Origin: Paracoccaceae bacterium
Lineage (GTDB): Bacteria > Pseudomonadota > Alphaproteobacteria > Rhodobacterales > Rhodobacteraceae
Assembly (NCBI GenBank): GCA_021648025.1
Contig: JAKITO010000008.1
Coordinates: 19,238-83,237, forward strand
Direction of reading: 5' to 3'
DNA length: 64,000 nucleotides
Below, in pieces: positions 45,707-54,195 of this stretch (positions are counted from its first letter, which is position 1; each line of letters opens with the position of its first letter). Position numbers and translations under genes: made by a program. Under the pieces are notes generated by a model. It was not told where the DNA came from. It worked only from the letters and a program-made list of their open reading frames with translations, and searched no databases.

Positions 45707-46718
45707 AACCGCCACAGATGTTTTGCAAGGTCACCCAGTCCCGGTCGGGAAGAACTGATTCAAGGGCACGTCCAGCCATTGGATCTGCCTCGATCAGGCC
45801 AAGTACGCTTTCACCGGTAATATCGCGGGCATAGGCGTAAGGGGTTGAGGGAATTGCAGTCTGAGCGAATACGCTTAGCAATTGTTCGTCCGTCAAGGCG
45901 GGCCTTGGGGCCACCAGAACCTGTTCGGCGTAGCGATCCAGATCGGCAGGGGTAAGATCGCCGGTGGTCAGCAACCGAAATGTGGCAATTGGCCCGGCGC
46001 GTGCCAACAGATCCTGCAACGGATCGTTCTGCGAAACCTGGACCCGTTCTGACAGGATAAAGCCGGCCACGACTGCCGGATCGTCGTAATCTTCGATCAG
46101 CGCCTTGTTCAGCACGACGATGCCGCCGGGTAAATGCAGGGAAAAGCTGACCCCGGCACGCAGGACCACAAGTTTGCGGATGCCGGTGCGTTCGGCCAGG
46201 CGGGCCAGCACCGGTTCCGTCTGTTGTGTGATGCAGGCGGGGCCGGCGACCCGTTCAATCCGGGTCAGCAAGGCCTGGCCAATATCCTGGCGCTTGGTCT
46301 CGGGGACCACAAATATGGTGTGGCGGGTCAGGGCACCGGGCAGCCAGAACACCAGCAAACCCAGAACAGCGCCAATTGTTGCCAGCACGGCAAACAGCCT
46401 AAGGCGCCCAGGGCGGGGGCGGGCGCGTTCGATGGCTTGGTGGACTTTGTTGATGGCGTCAATCATTGGCGCTTCGGCGTCGCCGATTTCCAGCGATTCG
46501 CGCGCATCACCTTGCGGGTGGTATTGCGCCGGTCTTTCGCCGGGATTGATCCGTTCGATTGCTGCCAGCGACCAGTGGGTCAATGCCTTGCCGTTGGCAT
46601 CCGATATGGTCAGGGTCGCATCACCGATCGAAACGATGACTTCGCGACGTTGATCGTCAGGGCTTGCGCGCCACAGCCCGAGTGCCTCGAGCCGTTGATA
46701 TTCTTTCAACGCCGTCAT
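45705..46718 (-). CDS. Membrane protein with M48-like fold lacking HExxH
   Basis: A 337-residue protein. An N-terminal cytosolic region (1-105) is followed by one hydrophobic helix (LFAVLATIGAVLGLLVFWLPGAL, about 106-128). The rest resembles a peptidase M48 domain: SFSLHLPGGIVVLNKALIED, then YDDPAVVAGFILSERVQVSQ where active proteases have ELAxVLAHExxH. The zinc motif is missing, so catalysis is unlikely. It may be a scaffold or regulator. Function unknown. Confidence 0.65.
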   Translation of the reverse strand: MTALKEYQRLEALGLWRASPDDQRREVIVSIGDATLTISDANGKALTHWSLAAIERINPGERPAQYHPQGDARESLEIGDAEAPMIDAINKVHQAIERARPRPGRLRLFAVLATIGAVLGLLVFWLPGALTRHTIFVVPETKRQDIGQALLTRIERVAGPACITQQTEPVLARLAERTGIRKLVVLRAGVSFSLHLPGGIVVLNKALIEDYDDPAVVAGFILSERVQVSQNDPLQDLLARAGPIATFRLLTTGDLTPADLDRYAEQVLVAPRPALTDEQLLSVFAQTAIPSTPYAYARDITGESVLGLIEADPMAGRALESVLPDRDWVTLQNICGG

Positions 46719-46780
46719 TTTGACCGGGTTCGCCTGTGCCAGTTAGGTGCTCGTTTTTTAACAATCTAGCACGCAAATGC

Positions 46781-46809
46781 AGGCTGCGGCAAATCATTTG
46801 CCGCAGCCT
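46781..46809. terminator. 13-bp perfect hairpin after DUF2892 gene
   Basis: AGGCTGCGGCAAA (46781-46793) pairs with TTTGCCGCAGCCT (46797-46809), loop TCA. It lies 32 bp past the DUF2892 stop on the minus strand; no strong T run follows, but the stem is very stable. Confidence 0.55.
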
Positions 46810-46840
46810 GTCAGGTGTCTTTCCGGTTGGGGTATTTTTC

Positions 46841-47035
46841 CTAGTTGGCGGTCTTGAGGCCGAGACGGCGAAAGATCGAAGCGGCAGGGCAGAAACCGGT
46901 GAAGGCAGATTGCAGCATATTGGCACCGACAAACAGAGTTAACGCCATCCAGTTGGGTGAGACGAAATATGTCAGTGCTACCGAAAGCAGGACCATGAAA
47001 CCGGCCAAGGCCATTACTGCGCTGTTGATTGACAT
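46841..47035 (-). CDS. DUF2892 (YgaP-like) small membrane protein
   Basis: A 64-residue protein with two hydrophobic segments (VMALAGFMVLLSVALTYF and LTLFVGANMLQSAFTGFCP) and the family Cys-Pro motif FTGFCPAASIFRRLGL. Related YgaP tails carry a sulfurtransferase, which is absent here. GGAGAAT lies eight bases before the ATG at 47035; the frame opens 24 bp earlier. Confidence 0.88.
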   Translation of the reverse strand: MSINSAVMALAGFMVLLSVALTYFVSPNWMALTLFVGANMLQSAFTGFCPAASIFRRLGLKTAN

Positions 47036-47186
47036 GTGATTCTCCTTTTGAGTTAGCATTCATATAGTGGAATGTGTTTGGCTGGGCAAGAGTATTCCAT
47101 AAGGGAACGGGTTTGGCCTTGGGTGGGGAATTTGAGGCGCCCGCAAAACCGGCTGTGCCCCTGCAAAGACAAAAGACGACCAAAGG

Positions 47187-48818
47187 TTATTTCTGGTTGG
47201 CCAATTGCCTGCGCAATTCAAACTTTTGGATTTTACCGGTAGAGGTTTTGGGAAGCTCTTGAAATATCACGCGTTTGGGGGTTTTGAAGCCAGCCAGGGT
47301 TTTGCGCATAAAGGCGATCAGGTCGGCCGCCCCCGTGTTGGCGCCGTCTTTCAGTTCGACAAAGGCGCAAGGCACTTCGCCCCATTTGTCGTCCGGGGCG
47401 GCGACGACGGCGGCCAAAAGAACATCCGGGTGGGCCATCAATACGCCTTCGACTTCGACCGACGAGATATTTTCGCCGCCCGAGATGATGATGTCCTTGG
47501 CCCGGTCGGCAATCTGGATATAGCCGTTGTCATGTTGCACCGCGAGGTCGCCGGTATGGAAATAGCCGCCCTGAAACGCTTTGGTCGTGGCGGCCGGGTT
47601 TTTCAGATAACCTTTCATCACCGAATTGCCGCGCACCATGATTTCGCCCTGATCGGTGCCGTTCCTGGTGGTTTGGGTCATGTCGGGATTAAGGACGGTG
47701 ATGTCATCCATCATCGGCATGGCGATGCCCTGACGCGATTTGACCACGGCGCGTCCGGCCTGGTCCAACGTGTCCCACTTCTGTTCGTTCCACAGGCATT
47801 CGGTGACGTGGCCAAAAGTTTCGGTCAGCCCGTAAACATGGGTGACATTGAAACCCAAGGCTTCGATCTTGGACAGGGTGGCGGGGGCAGGGGGGGCACC
47901 GGCGGTAAAGACTTCGACCGTATGATCAAACGCCAGCCGGTCCGCATCAGGCGCGTTGACAATCATGTTCAGCACAATGGGTGCTGCGCCAAAGTGGCTG
48001 GCGCGCTCAACGGCGATGGCGTCATAGATCGCGGGTGCGGTGATGTCGCGGCAACAGATCAACACCCCGCCGATCAGCGGCATCATCCAGGTGTGGTTCC
48101 AGCCGTTGCAGTGAAACAGCGGTACAATGGTCAGATACCTTGGCCGCAAAACCATGCGCCAGCTGATAGGCGTCCCCATGGTCATCAGGTACGCACCGCG
48201 ATGGTGGTACACCACACCTTTGGGAGGTCCGGTGGTGCCAGAGGTATAATTCAACGCCAGGCTTTCCCATTCGTCCTGCGGCATGATCCAGTCAAAGCCT
48301 GCGTCGCCACTGGCCAGCAGGTCCTCGTATTGTTGATGCCGTTTGCTGGCAGGAAAACCCGCCGCTGCGTCCGGCACTTCGATGATTTGCGGGCCGTTAC
48401 CGTCCATTGCGGCGATGGCCGCTTCGGCCAGCCCGAGAAACTGGCTGTCGACCAGCACCATCCGGGCGCACCCGTGTTCAAAGATATAAGCCACCGTGCC
48501 CACATCCAGCCGTGTGTTGATGGTATTGAGGACCGCACCGCACGCAGGCACACCAAAATGCGCCTCGGCCTGGGCCGGAAGGTTGGGGATCAAAGTGGCG
48601 ACAACTTCGCCAGGACGAATACCTTTTGCCACAAGCGCCGAAGCAAGACAGCTGCAACGGGCGTAATATTCGGCGTAGGTCTTGCGGTGGTTGCCATAGA
48701 TCACCGCCTCTTCATCGCCAAACACCAAAGCCGCCCGGCGCAGGTGCGACAACGGTGTCAGGGGCACATAATTGGCGGTCGTTTTGTCCAGCCCGGTTTC
48801 ATCCGCCATCCAGCCCAT
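47187..48818 (-). CDS. AMP-dependent acyl-CoA synthetase, DmdB-type
   Basis: A 543-residue adenylate-forming ligase. Motifs: LNYTSGTTGPPKGVVYHHRG, NGWNHTWMMPLIGG, DRAKDIIISGGENISSVEVE and the C-terminal PKTSTGKIQKFELR with catalytic Lys. The VYHHRGAYL segment is typical of the group that includes methylmercaptopropionate-CoA ligase (DmdB) and medium-chain synthetases, so the true substrate is open. Start at 48818 has GGAG upstream. It diverges from a DMT transporter. Confidence 0.9.
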   Translation of the reverse strand: MGWMADETGLDKTTANYVPLTPLSHLRRAALVFGDEEAVIYGNHRKTYAEYYARCSCLASALVAKGIRPGEVVATLIPNLPAQAEAHFGVPACGAVLNTINTRLDVGTVAYIFEHGCARMVLVDSQFLGLAEAAIAAMDGNGPQIIEVPDAAAGFPASKRHQQYEDLLASGDAGFDWIMPQDEWESLALNYTSGTTGPPKGVVYHHRGAYLMTMGTPISWRMVLRPRYLTIVPLFHCNGWNHTWMMPLIGGVLICCRDITAPAIYDAIAVERASHFGAAPIVLNMIVNAPDADRLAFDHTVEVFTAGAPPAPATLSKIEALGFNVTHVYGLTETFGHVTECLWNEQKWDTLDQAGRAVVKSRQGIAMPMMDDITVLNPDMTQTTRNGTDQGEIMVRGNSVMKGYLKNPAATTKAFQGGYFHTGDLAVQHDNGYIQIADRAKDIIISGGENISSVEVEGVLMAHPDVLLAAVVAAPDDKWGEVPCAFVELKDGANTGAADLIAFMRKTLAGFKTPKRVIFQELPKTSTGKIQKFELRRQLANQK

Positions 48819-48895
48819 TGATAATCTCCGATCAAAATCGTCGCATGTCGTTTTCAAGCCAGAGTGTGCGCCGGGAGGGAGGCAATGGAAAGGAT

Positions 48896-49795
48896 ATGAT
48901 TGTCCAGAACCCCCTTAGAGCGGCGATCGTCATGGTATGTGCCATGGCTGTGATCGGCGTGATCGACAATTTCATTATCCGCCTGGCCGGCGAGATTGGC
49001 CTGTGGCAGTTTCATCTGATCCGTTCGCTGATGGCAGTGCCGGTGATTGTTGCCTTGTCGTGGCTGGGCCTTGGGCAACTGGCCTATCTGCGCTTTTGGG
49101 CGGTGCTGTTGCGCAGTATCCTGGTCACGACTGCGATGATGTTCTATTTCAGCGCCCTGGCTCTGATGTCGATTGCCGAGGCGCTGGCCGGGCTGTTCAC
49201 TTCGCCGATATTCATCCTGCTGATCAGCGCCGTGGCCTTGCGCCAGCGGATCGGCCCGTGGCGTATTCTGGCCGTTATCCTGGGGTTTGTCGGTATTTTG
49301 TTTGTGCTGCAACCGGACCCGGGTGATTTTGACACCAATATGCTTATCCCGATGGCGGGCGGGTTTTTCTACGCGTTGGGAATGATTGCAACCCGCATGT
49401 TTTGCGCCCACGAAAGCACGGTTGCCATGTTGCTGGTCAACTTCATCCTGATGGGCCTGGTTGGGGCGGTTGGGGTTATCGTGCTGGATTTATGGCCCAT
49501 GGGTGGTGTGCCTGGATCCCAGGGGTTTGTCACCCGTGGCTGGGTCTGGCCAATGTGGCAGGCCCTGCCTTGGGTCGGACTGCAAGCAGTGGGATCGGTG
49601 ATCGGCGTGTTTCTGATCATCAAGGCCTATCAATTGGGAGAGCCGTCATTTGTATCCGTGTTCGAATATTCGGTGATGATCTTCGGGCCGCTGTTTGCCT
49701 GGGTTGCCTTTGGGCAGGCCATTACCTTTTGGCAGATCTTTGGCATTGCCCTGATTGCCGGGGCCGGAGGGATCATTGCGGTCCGCTCGAAATAG
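48896..49795 (+). CDS. EamA/DMT superfamily transporter
   Basis: About 299 residues with ten hydrophobic segments, as in EamA/RhaT-type drug/metabolite transporters. Landmarks are LALMSIAEALAGLFTSPIFI in the first half and QAVGSVIGVFLIIKAYQLGE plus PSFVSVFEYSVMIFGPLFAW in the second. The start is uncertain: ATG at 48896 has GGGAGGGAGG 13 bases upstream, while another ATG at 48845 lacks one. Substrate unknown. Immediately followed by a sulfotransferase gene. Confidence 0.87.
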   Translation: MIVQNPLRAAIVMVCAMAVIGVIDNFIIRLAGEIGLWQFHLIRSLMAVPVIVALSWLGLGQLAYLRFWAVLLRSILVTTAMMFYFSALALMSIAEALAGLFTSPIFILLISAVALRQRIGPWRILAVILGFVGILFVLQPDPGDFDTNMLIPMAGGFFYALGMIATRMFCAHESTVAMLLVNFILMGLVGAVGVIVLDLWPMGGVPGSQGFVTRGWVWPMWQALPWVGLQAVGSVIGVFLIIKAYQLGEPSFVSVFEYSVMIFGPLFAWVAFGQAITFWQIFGIALIAGAGGIIAVRSK

Positions 49796-49801
49796 GCTAG
49801 C

Positions 49802-50467
49802 GTGAACTTTATGATTTTGTCTGTGGGCCGCAAATACGTCTTTATCCATATCCCGAAAACCGGGGGCACGTCGCTGGCGCTGGCGCTAGAGGCGCGGGCG
49901 ATGAAAGACGACATCATGCTGGGCGATACCCCCAAAGCCAAAAAGCGACGCAATCGGCTAAAGGGGATCAGAACGCGCGGGCGGTTGTGGAAGCACTCGA
50001 CGCTGTCGGACATTGACGGGCTTGTGGCCAACAGCGTGCTTGACGACCTGTTTGCTTTTACACTGGTGCGTAACCCCTGGGACCGCGCGGTCAGCTATTA
50101 TCACTGGCTGCAAACGCAAGGGTTCGACCACCCAGCCGTCAGTTTGGCCCAGGATCGGGATTTCACCGGCTTTGTGACCGACCCCCAAACCCTGTCATCG
50201 TTCCGAAAATCCCCAGCGGCGTCATATATGCGCCGTGCCGCCGGGGACGAGCAATGCAACGCCTTTATCCGTATTGAACATTTTGAAGAAGACAGCGCGC
50301 CGCTGGTGAAACATCTGGGTTTCCGCCTAAGCCTGCCAATTTCGAACGTATCAGAACGTCAGCAGGATTATCGCACATATTACACCGACCAAAGTGCAGA
50401 ATCGCTTGGATTGGCCTGTGCCGTCGATATCGCCCGATTTGGCTATGGCTTCGACTGCTTCGACTGA
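49802..50467 (+). CDS. Sulfotransferase family 2 protein
   Basis: A 221-residue PAPS-type sulfotransferase. The phosphosulfate loop is KYVFIHIPKTGGTSLALALE (residues about 11-30) and the 3'-phosphate site is LVRNPWDRAVSYYHWLQ. The acceptor, perhaps a surface polysaccharide or lipid, is unknown. GTG at 49802 lies 4 bp after the DMT stop; ATG at 49811 is an alternative. Probably co-transcribed with the transporter. Confidence 0.85.
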   Translation: MNFMILSVGRKYVFIHIPKTGGTSLALALEARAMKDDIMLGDTPKAKKRRNRLKGIRTRGRLWKHSTLSDIDGLVANSVLDDLFAFTLVRNPWDRAVSYYHWLQTQGFDHPAVSLAQDRDFTGFVTDPQTLSSFRKSPAASYMRRAAGDEQCNAFIRIEHFEEDSAPLVKHLGFRLSLPISNVSERQQDYRTYYTDQSAESLGLACAVDIARFGYGFDCFD

Positions 50468-50610
50468 ATCCGTGATTTTGTTGCGAATTTGGGCTAAATG
50501 TTCCTGAAATCGGCTGAATGTTGGCCAAACCAAGGATAATGCCAGAAACCCGCCATAGTTCCGCCCTATGGGGGGCATGCGAATCGGGCCATGTGAGATC
50601 AACAAGTTGG

Positions 50611-50625
50611 TTAATCATGCGTTAA
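50611..50625 (+). promoter_or_regulatory. CtrA-type binding box
   Basis: TTAA-TCATGCG-TTAA, a perfect TTAA-N7-TTAA site, 38 bp upstream of the Hint-domain gene ATG (50664). Such sites bind the cell-cycle regulator CtrA in alphaproteobacteria. By chance this full match is rare in GC-rich DNA. Confidence 0.7.
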
Positions 50626-50663
50626 AAAATGGTAGCCGACTAAATCTGAAAAGGGAAAAGATC

Positions 50664-51380
50664 ATGTTTGGCTGGAAGAATAAAATGACATCAATTACCA
50701 CCCGTACCGCCGAAGTCAGTGGCGCAATTGACGGCATGTTGATCACCGGGCAGGGCGGATTTATTTCCGGCACTCATGTGGCGTCGAACCTGGGCTGGCG
50801 CACAGTCGAGACACTCAGCGTTGGTGACAAGGTGCTGACGTTTGATCGTGGGATGCAGACCGTTATCGACATCCAGACCGAGACATTGTTTGCCCCCGAA
50901 CACGCCTTGTCGCCGCACCAATGTCCGGTACTGGTGCCGGAAGGGGCGTTGAATAACCGTCGCGACATGTGGCTGATGCCGGATCAGGGCATTCTGGTCG
51001 AAAGCGACGCGGCCATTGACGCGATGGGCGACCCGTTTGCCGTCATCCCTGCCAGTGCTCTCAAAGGGTTCAAGGGTATTGGTTCAGCGTCGGGAATGGA
51101 TCGGCTGAAAATTATCACCCTGGCGTTTACCAATGACGAAGTGGTTTATGTCGAGGGCGGCCTGTTGGGGTTCTGCCCGCGTCCGCGCAGCATTCTGATG
51201 GGAACACCCGATGATGAGGGCGAGCTTTATGATGTGCTGGATGCGCAATCGGCGAAATTCCTGGTCGAATGCCTGATTGAGGAAGACGACGAAGCCGCAC
51301 TGGTGTGTGACCCGGATCAGATTGCCGGGGTGATCGCCCATGGTCGGGTTCAGTCGCGCCTGTCGCCTGCCTATGCCTGA
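50664..51380 (+). CDS. Degenerate Hint-domain (Hint_2) protein
   Basis: A 238-residue protein with a Hint fold like that of inteins and hedgehog proteins: GWRTVETLSVGDKVLTFDRG matches the usual GWRPVEDLRPGDLVLTRD block. The Cys that normally begins the domain (CFTPGT) is replaced by Gly (GFISGTHVAS), and the usual SPxHRVL motif reads MPDQGIL, so self-cleavage is unlikely. The start at 50664 follows AAGGGA. A CtrA box lies just upstream. Function unknown. Confidence 0.8.
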   Translation: MFGWKNKMTSITTRTAEVSGAIDGMLITGQGGFISGTHVASNLGWRTVETLSVGDKVLTFDRGMQTVIDIQTETLFAPEHALSPHQCPVLVPEGALNNRRDMWLMPDQGILVESDAAIDAMGDPFAVIPASALKGFKGIGSASGMDRLKIITLAFTNDEVVYVEGGLLGFCPRPRSILMGTPDDEGELYDVLDAQSAKFLVECLIEEDDEAALVCDPDQIAGVIAHGRVQSRLSPAYA

Positions 51381-51422
51381 TACCTTTGATGTGGTCCCGT
51401 CTGCGCCGGGTTATGACCAGCC

Positions 51423-51451
51423 TGTAAGGTGCGCAAAATGCGCACCTTACA
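51423..51451. terminator. 13-bp hairpin between convergent genes
   Basis: TGTAAGGTGCGCA (51423-51435) pairs with TGCGCACCTTACA (51439-51451), loop AAA. It separates the Hint gene from fadJ. There is no T run, so it may act through stable pausing or as a transcript-end stabiliser. Confidence 0.6.
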
Positions 51452-51471
51452 ATTCAGACTGACCAACCAAT

Positions 51472-53676
51472 TCAGGCCGCTGCCGCTGCCTCGGGGGCAA
51501 ACCGGCCATAAAACGTCTGGCCCTTGTCGGCCATTTCCCGCAACAGATCAGGACAGGTAAACCGCTCGCCGAACTTTTCGGTCAACTGGTCACAGCGTTC
51601 CACCGCATAGGCCGCCCCGATGATATCCAGCCAACTGAACGGCCCACCCGACCACGGCGCAAAGCCCCAGCCAAGGATCGCGCCAACGTCACCTTCGCGG
51701 ATGTCTTCCAACACGCCTTCTTCCAGTGCCCGCACTGCTTCCAGTACCTGAGAGAACATCAGCCGGTCCTGAACTTCGCGCAGATCAGGCTGAACGTCGG
51801 CCTTGGGGTATTTGTCGTGCAGACCGGGCCAATAGCCTTGCCGCTTGCCCTTTTCGTCATAATCGAAAAAGCCCGCGTTGACCTTGCGCCCCAGACGCCC
51901 CTGTTCCTCCATCCAGAAGATCAGATCATCGGCCCCGCTGGCCGGATAGGCATTGCCCATCGCCGCCTTGGTGGCGCGTGCGATCCTGGCCCCCAGATCA
52001 ATGCTGGTTTCATCCGTCAGCGTGATCGGCCCGACCGGAAAACCCAACTGCCGTGCTGCATTGTCGACCATGACCGGGGCCACGCCTTCGGTGACCATCC
52101 GCGCGCCTTCGTTGATATAGGGGATGATGCAGCGGTTGGCATAAAAGAACCGTGCGTCATTGACCACAATCGGCGTCTTGCGGATCTGACGCACGTAATC
52201 CAGCGCCTTGGCCACGGCACGCGGGCCGGTTTGCGCCCCCTTGATGATCTCGACCAGGTACATCTTTTCCACCGGCGAAAAGAAATGGATGCCGATGAAC
52301 AGCTCAGGACTGTTGGATGCCTTGGCCAGATCGCTGATCGGCAGGGTCGAGGTGTTGGAGGCAAAGACGCAATCGTCAGGAATAATCGCCTCGACCTTCC
52401 TGGTGATCTCGGCCTTGACGCCCAGATCCTCAAACACCGCCTCGATGATCAGATCACAGCCTTTCAGCGCGCTTAGGTCAGGCGTGGCCGTGATCAGGTC
52501 CATGACGGCCTGTTTCTTCTCCGGCGTGGCCTTTTTGCGCTTGATGCCTTTGTCCATATAATCTTCGGCATAGGCCCGGCCCCGGTCCGCACTTTCCTGA
52601 TCGCGGTCGATCAGCACCACTTCGATGCCGGCCATGGCCGACACCAGCGATATCCCGGCACCCATCATGCCGGCGCCCAGAACGCCGACCTTTTTAACCC
52701 GCTGATCGGCTACATCCTTGGGTCGTACGGCGCCTTTTTCCAGGGCCTCTTTGTTCAGGAACAACGACCGGATCATCGCGCCGGAACTTGGGTTCATCAA
52801 CACGGATGTAAACCACCGTGCTTCGATTTTCAGGGCAGTATCAAAATCCACCAACGCCCCTTCATAGACCGCACTCAGCAGCGCCTTGGCGGCTGGAAAC
52901 GCGCCTTGGGTTTTGGCGTGTACCATGGCCGCCGCGCCAAGGAACGTCATGAACCCCGCCGGATGATAGGGCGCTCCGCCCGGCATCTTGTATCCCTTGG
53001 CGTCCCACGGTTTGACAATATCCGCAGGCGTCGCGTTCAGCACCCATTCGCGCGCGGCCGCCAGCGGGTCATCCACCACCTCGTCAACCAAGCCGCCGGA
53101 TTTGGCCTTGGCCGGGTTGACCATCTTGCCTTCCAGCAGGAACGAAGACGCGCCCATCGCGCCCAGTTTGCGCACCAAACGTGTGGTGCCGCCAGCCCCC
53201 GGAAAGATGCCAACCATGATTTCCGGCAGGCCGATGCGTGCCTTGGGATTATCCGCCACAAACACCCGGTGCGTGGCCAGTGGCAATTCCAGCCCAATCC
53301 CGGCGGCGGTGCCGGGCAGGGCGCTGGCAATCGGCTTGCCGCCCTTGTTGGTCTTGGGGGCCATGCCTGCGCGTTCAATCTTGCGCAACAGGGCGTGCAT
53401 CTGCATCACCCCGTCAAACAATCCGCGCGCCGGGTCGTCGCCCGCGTCTTCTTTCATCTTGGCCAGCAGGTTCAGATCCATACCGCCCGCAAAAGACCCG
53501 TCTTTGCCTGATGTGATAACGATGCCCTTGACGGCGTCGTCGGCCAATGCGTCGTCAATCGCCGCCTCAAGCTGTTGCAGCCCCTCCAGGGACATCACGT
53601 TCATCGACTTGCCGGGCACGTCCCAGGTGATGATGGCAACGCCGTCAGCGTCTTTGGTCATGGTGAAATCAGTCAT
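51472..53676 (-). CDS. fadJ: Beta-oxidation multifunctional enzyme (enoyl-CoA hydratase / 3-hydroxyacyl-CoA dehydrogenase)
   Basis: A 734-residue FadJ/FadB-type enzyme. The N-terminal hydratase (about 1-200) includes GGMDLNLLAKM and PEIMVGIFPGAGGTTRLVRK. The dehydrogenase NAD loop GVLGAGMMGAGISLVSAMAG lies at about residue 330, with GIHFFSPVEKMYLVEIIKG following. It turns enoyl-CoA into 3-ketoacyl-CoA for the thiolase upstream. The ATG at 53676 lies 12 bp after the cupin stop, so the operon is fadA, cupin, fadJ. Confidence 0.95.
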   Translation of the reverse strand: MTDFTMTKDADGVAIITWDVPGKSMNVMSLEGLQQLEAAIDDALADDAVKGIVITSGKDGSFAGGMDLNLLAKMKEDAGDDPARGLFDGVMQMHALLRKIERAGMAPKTNKGGKPIASALPGTAAGIGLELPLATHRVFVADNPKARIGLPEIMVGIFPGAGGTTRLVRKLGAMGASSFLLEGKMVNPAKAKSGGLVDEVVDDPLAAAREWVLNATPADIVKPWDAKGYKMPGGAPYHPAGFMTFLGAAAMVHAKTQGAFPAAKALLSAVYEGALVDFDTALKIEARWFTSVLMNPSSGAMIRSLFLNKEALEKGAVRPKDVADQRVKKVGVLGAGMMGAGISLVSAMAGIEVVLIDRDQESADRGRAYAEDYMDKGIKRKKATPEKKQAVMDLITATPDLSALKGCDLIIEAVFEDLGVKAEITRKVEAIIPDDCVFASNTSTLPISDLAKASNSPELFIGIHFFSPVEKMYLVEIIKGAQTGPRAVAKALDYVRQIRKTPIVVNDARFFYANRCIIPYINEGARMVTEGVAPVMVDNAARQLGFPVGPITLTDETSIDLGARIARATKAAMGNAYPASGADDLIFWMEEQGRLGRKVNAGFFDYDEKGKRQGYWPGLHDKYPKADVQPDLREVQDRLMFSQVLEAVRALEEGVLEDIREGDVGAILGWGFAPWSGGPFSWLDIIGAAYAVERCDQLTEKFGERFTCPDLLREMADKGQTFYGRFAPEAAAAA

Positions 53677-53688
53677 GTCTCTTCTCCC

Positions 53689-54195
53689 TCAAATTTCCAG
53701 AATGCCAGTGGTCCCGGTCAGCTCATCCTCGTACGGCATGCCGTCCTTATGGGTGAATTGCCGCTCTCCACCTTCTCGGGTGTAATGCAGGTCAATATCG
53801 GGGTACGTCACCTCGTCCTTGTCGGCGCGACTGCCGACAATGATATAAAACACCGGTTCTTGCGAACGGTTGATCAGATGGTGCGCATTGTCCTCGCCGG
53901 CCTTCCAGCCCACGGCGTCGCCTTCTTTCAGCACATGTTCGCCGTCGTTTTCGACCAGAATGGCCTCGCCGGTCAGCATATACAGGAACTCGTCCTCGTT
54001 GGCGTGCCAATGGCGCTGGGATGACATGCCACCGGGCAGCAATTTTTCGATATTGACCCCGAATTGCGTCAACCCGGCGGCTTCGCCCAAGGCGGCCATT
54101 TCGTATTGGTCACAGCCCTTGTCGAACGGGGCAGGGTAACCGATGCTGTCTTCGCCCTTTTGCAAAGGCAGTTCTTTGATTTTGATAATGGGCAT
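53689..54195 (-). CDS. Cupin domain protein in fad operon
   Basis: A 168-residue single cupin. Two cupin motifs are visible: GGMSSQRHWHANEDEFLYML and, later, GWKAGEDNAHHLINRSQE (His and Glu could bind metal). Its ATG directly follows the fadA stop, and its stop lies 12 bp before fadJ. The role is unknown; it may be a regulator or a detoxifying enzyme tied to acyl-CoA oxidation. Placement inside the fad operon is the main clue. Confidence 0.85.
   Translation of the reverse strand: MPIIKIKELPLQKGEDSIGYPAPFDKGCDQYEMAALGEAAGLTQFGVNIEKLLPGGMSSQRHWHANEDEFLYMLTGEAILVENDGEHVLKEGDAVGWKAGEDNAHHLINRSQEPVFYIIVGSRADKDEVTYPDIDLHYTREGGERQFTHKDGMPYEDELTGTTGILEI

Noticed and set aside
47205..48821. 538-residue plus-strand open frame over the acyl-CoA synthetase
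   Set aside because: Antisense shadow of a gene with all ligase motifs; composition is His- and Gln-rich noise.
48626..48895. N-terminal extension of the DMT transporter to 48626
   Set aside because: The extension overlaps the divergent synthetase gene and is not hydrophobic; the transporter fold begins near 48896.
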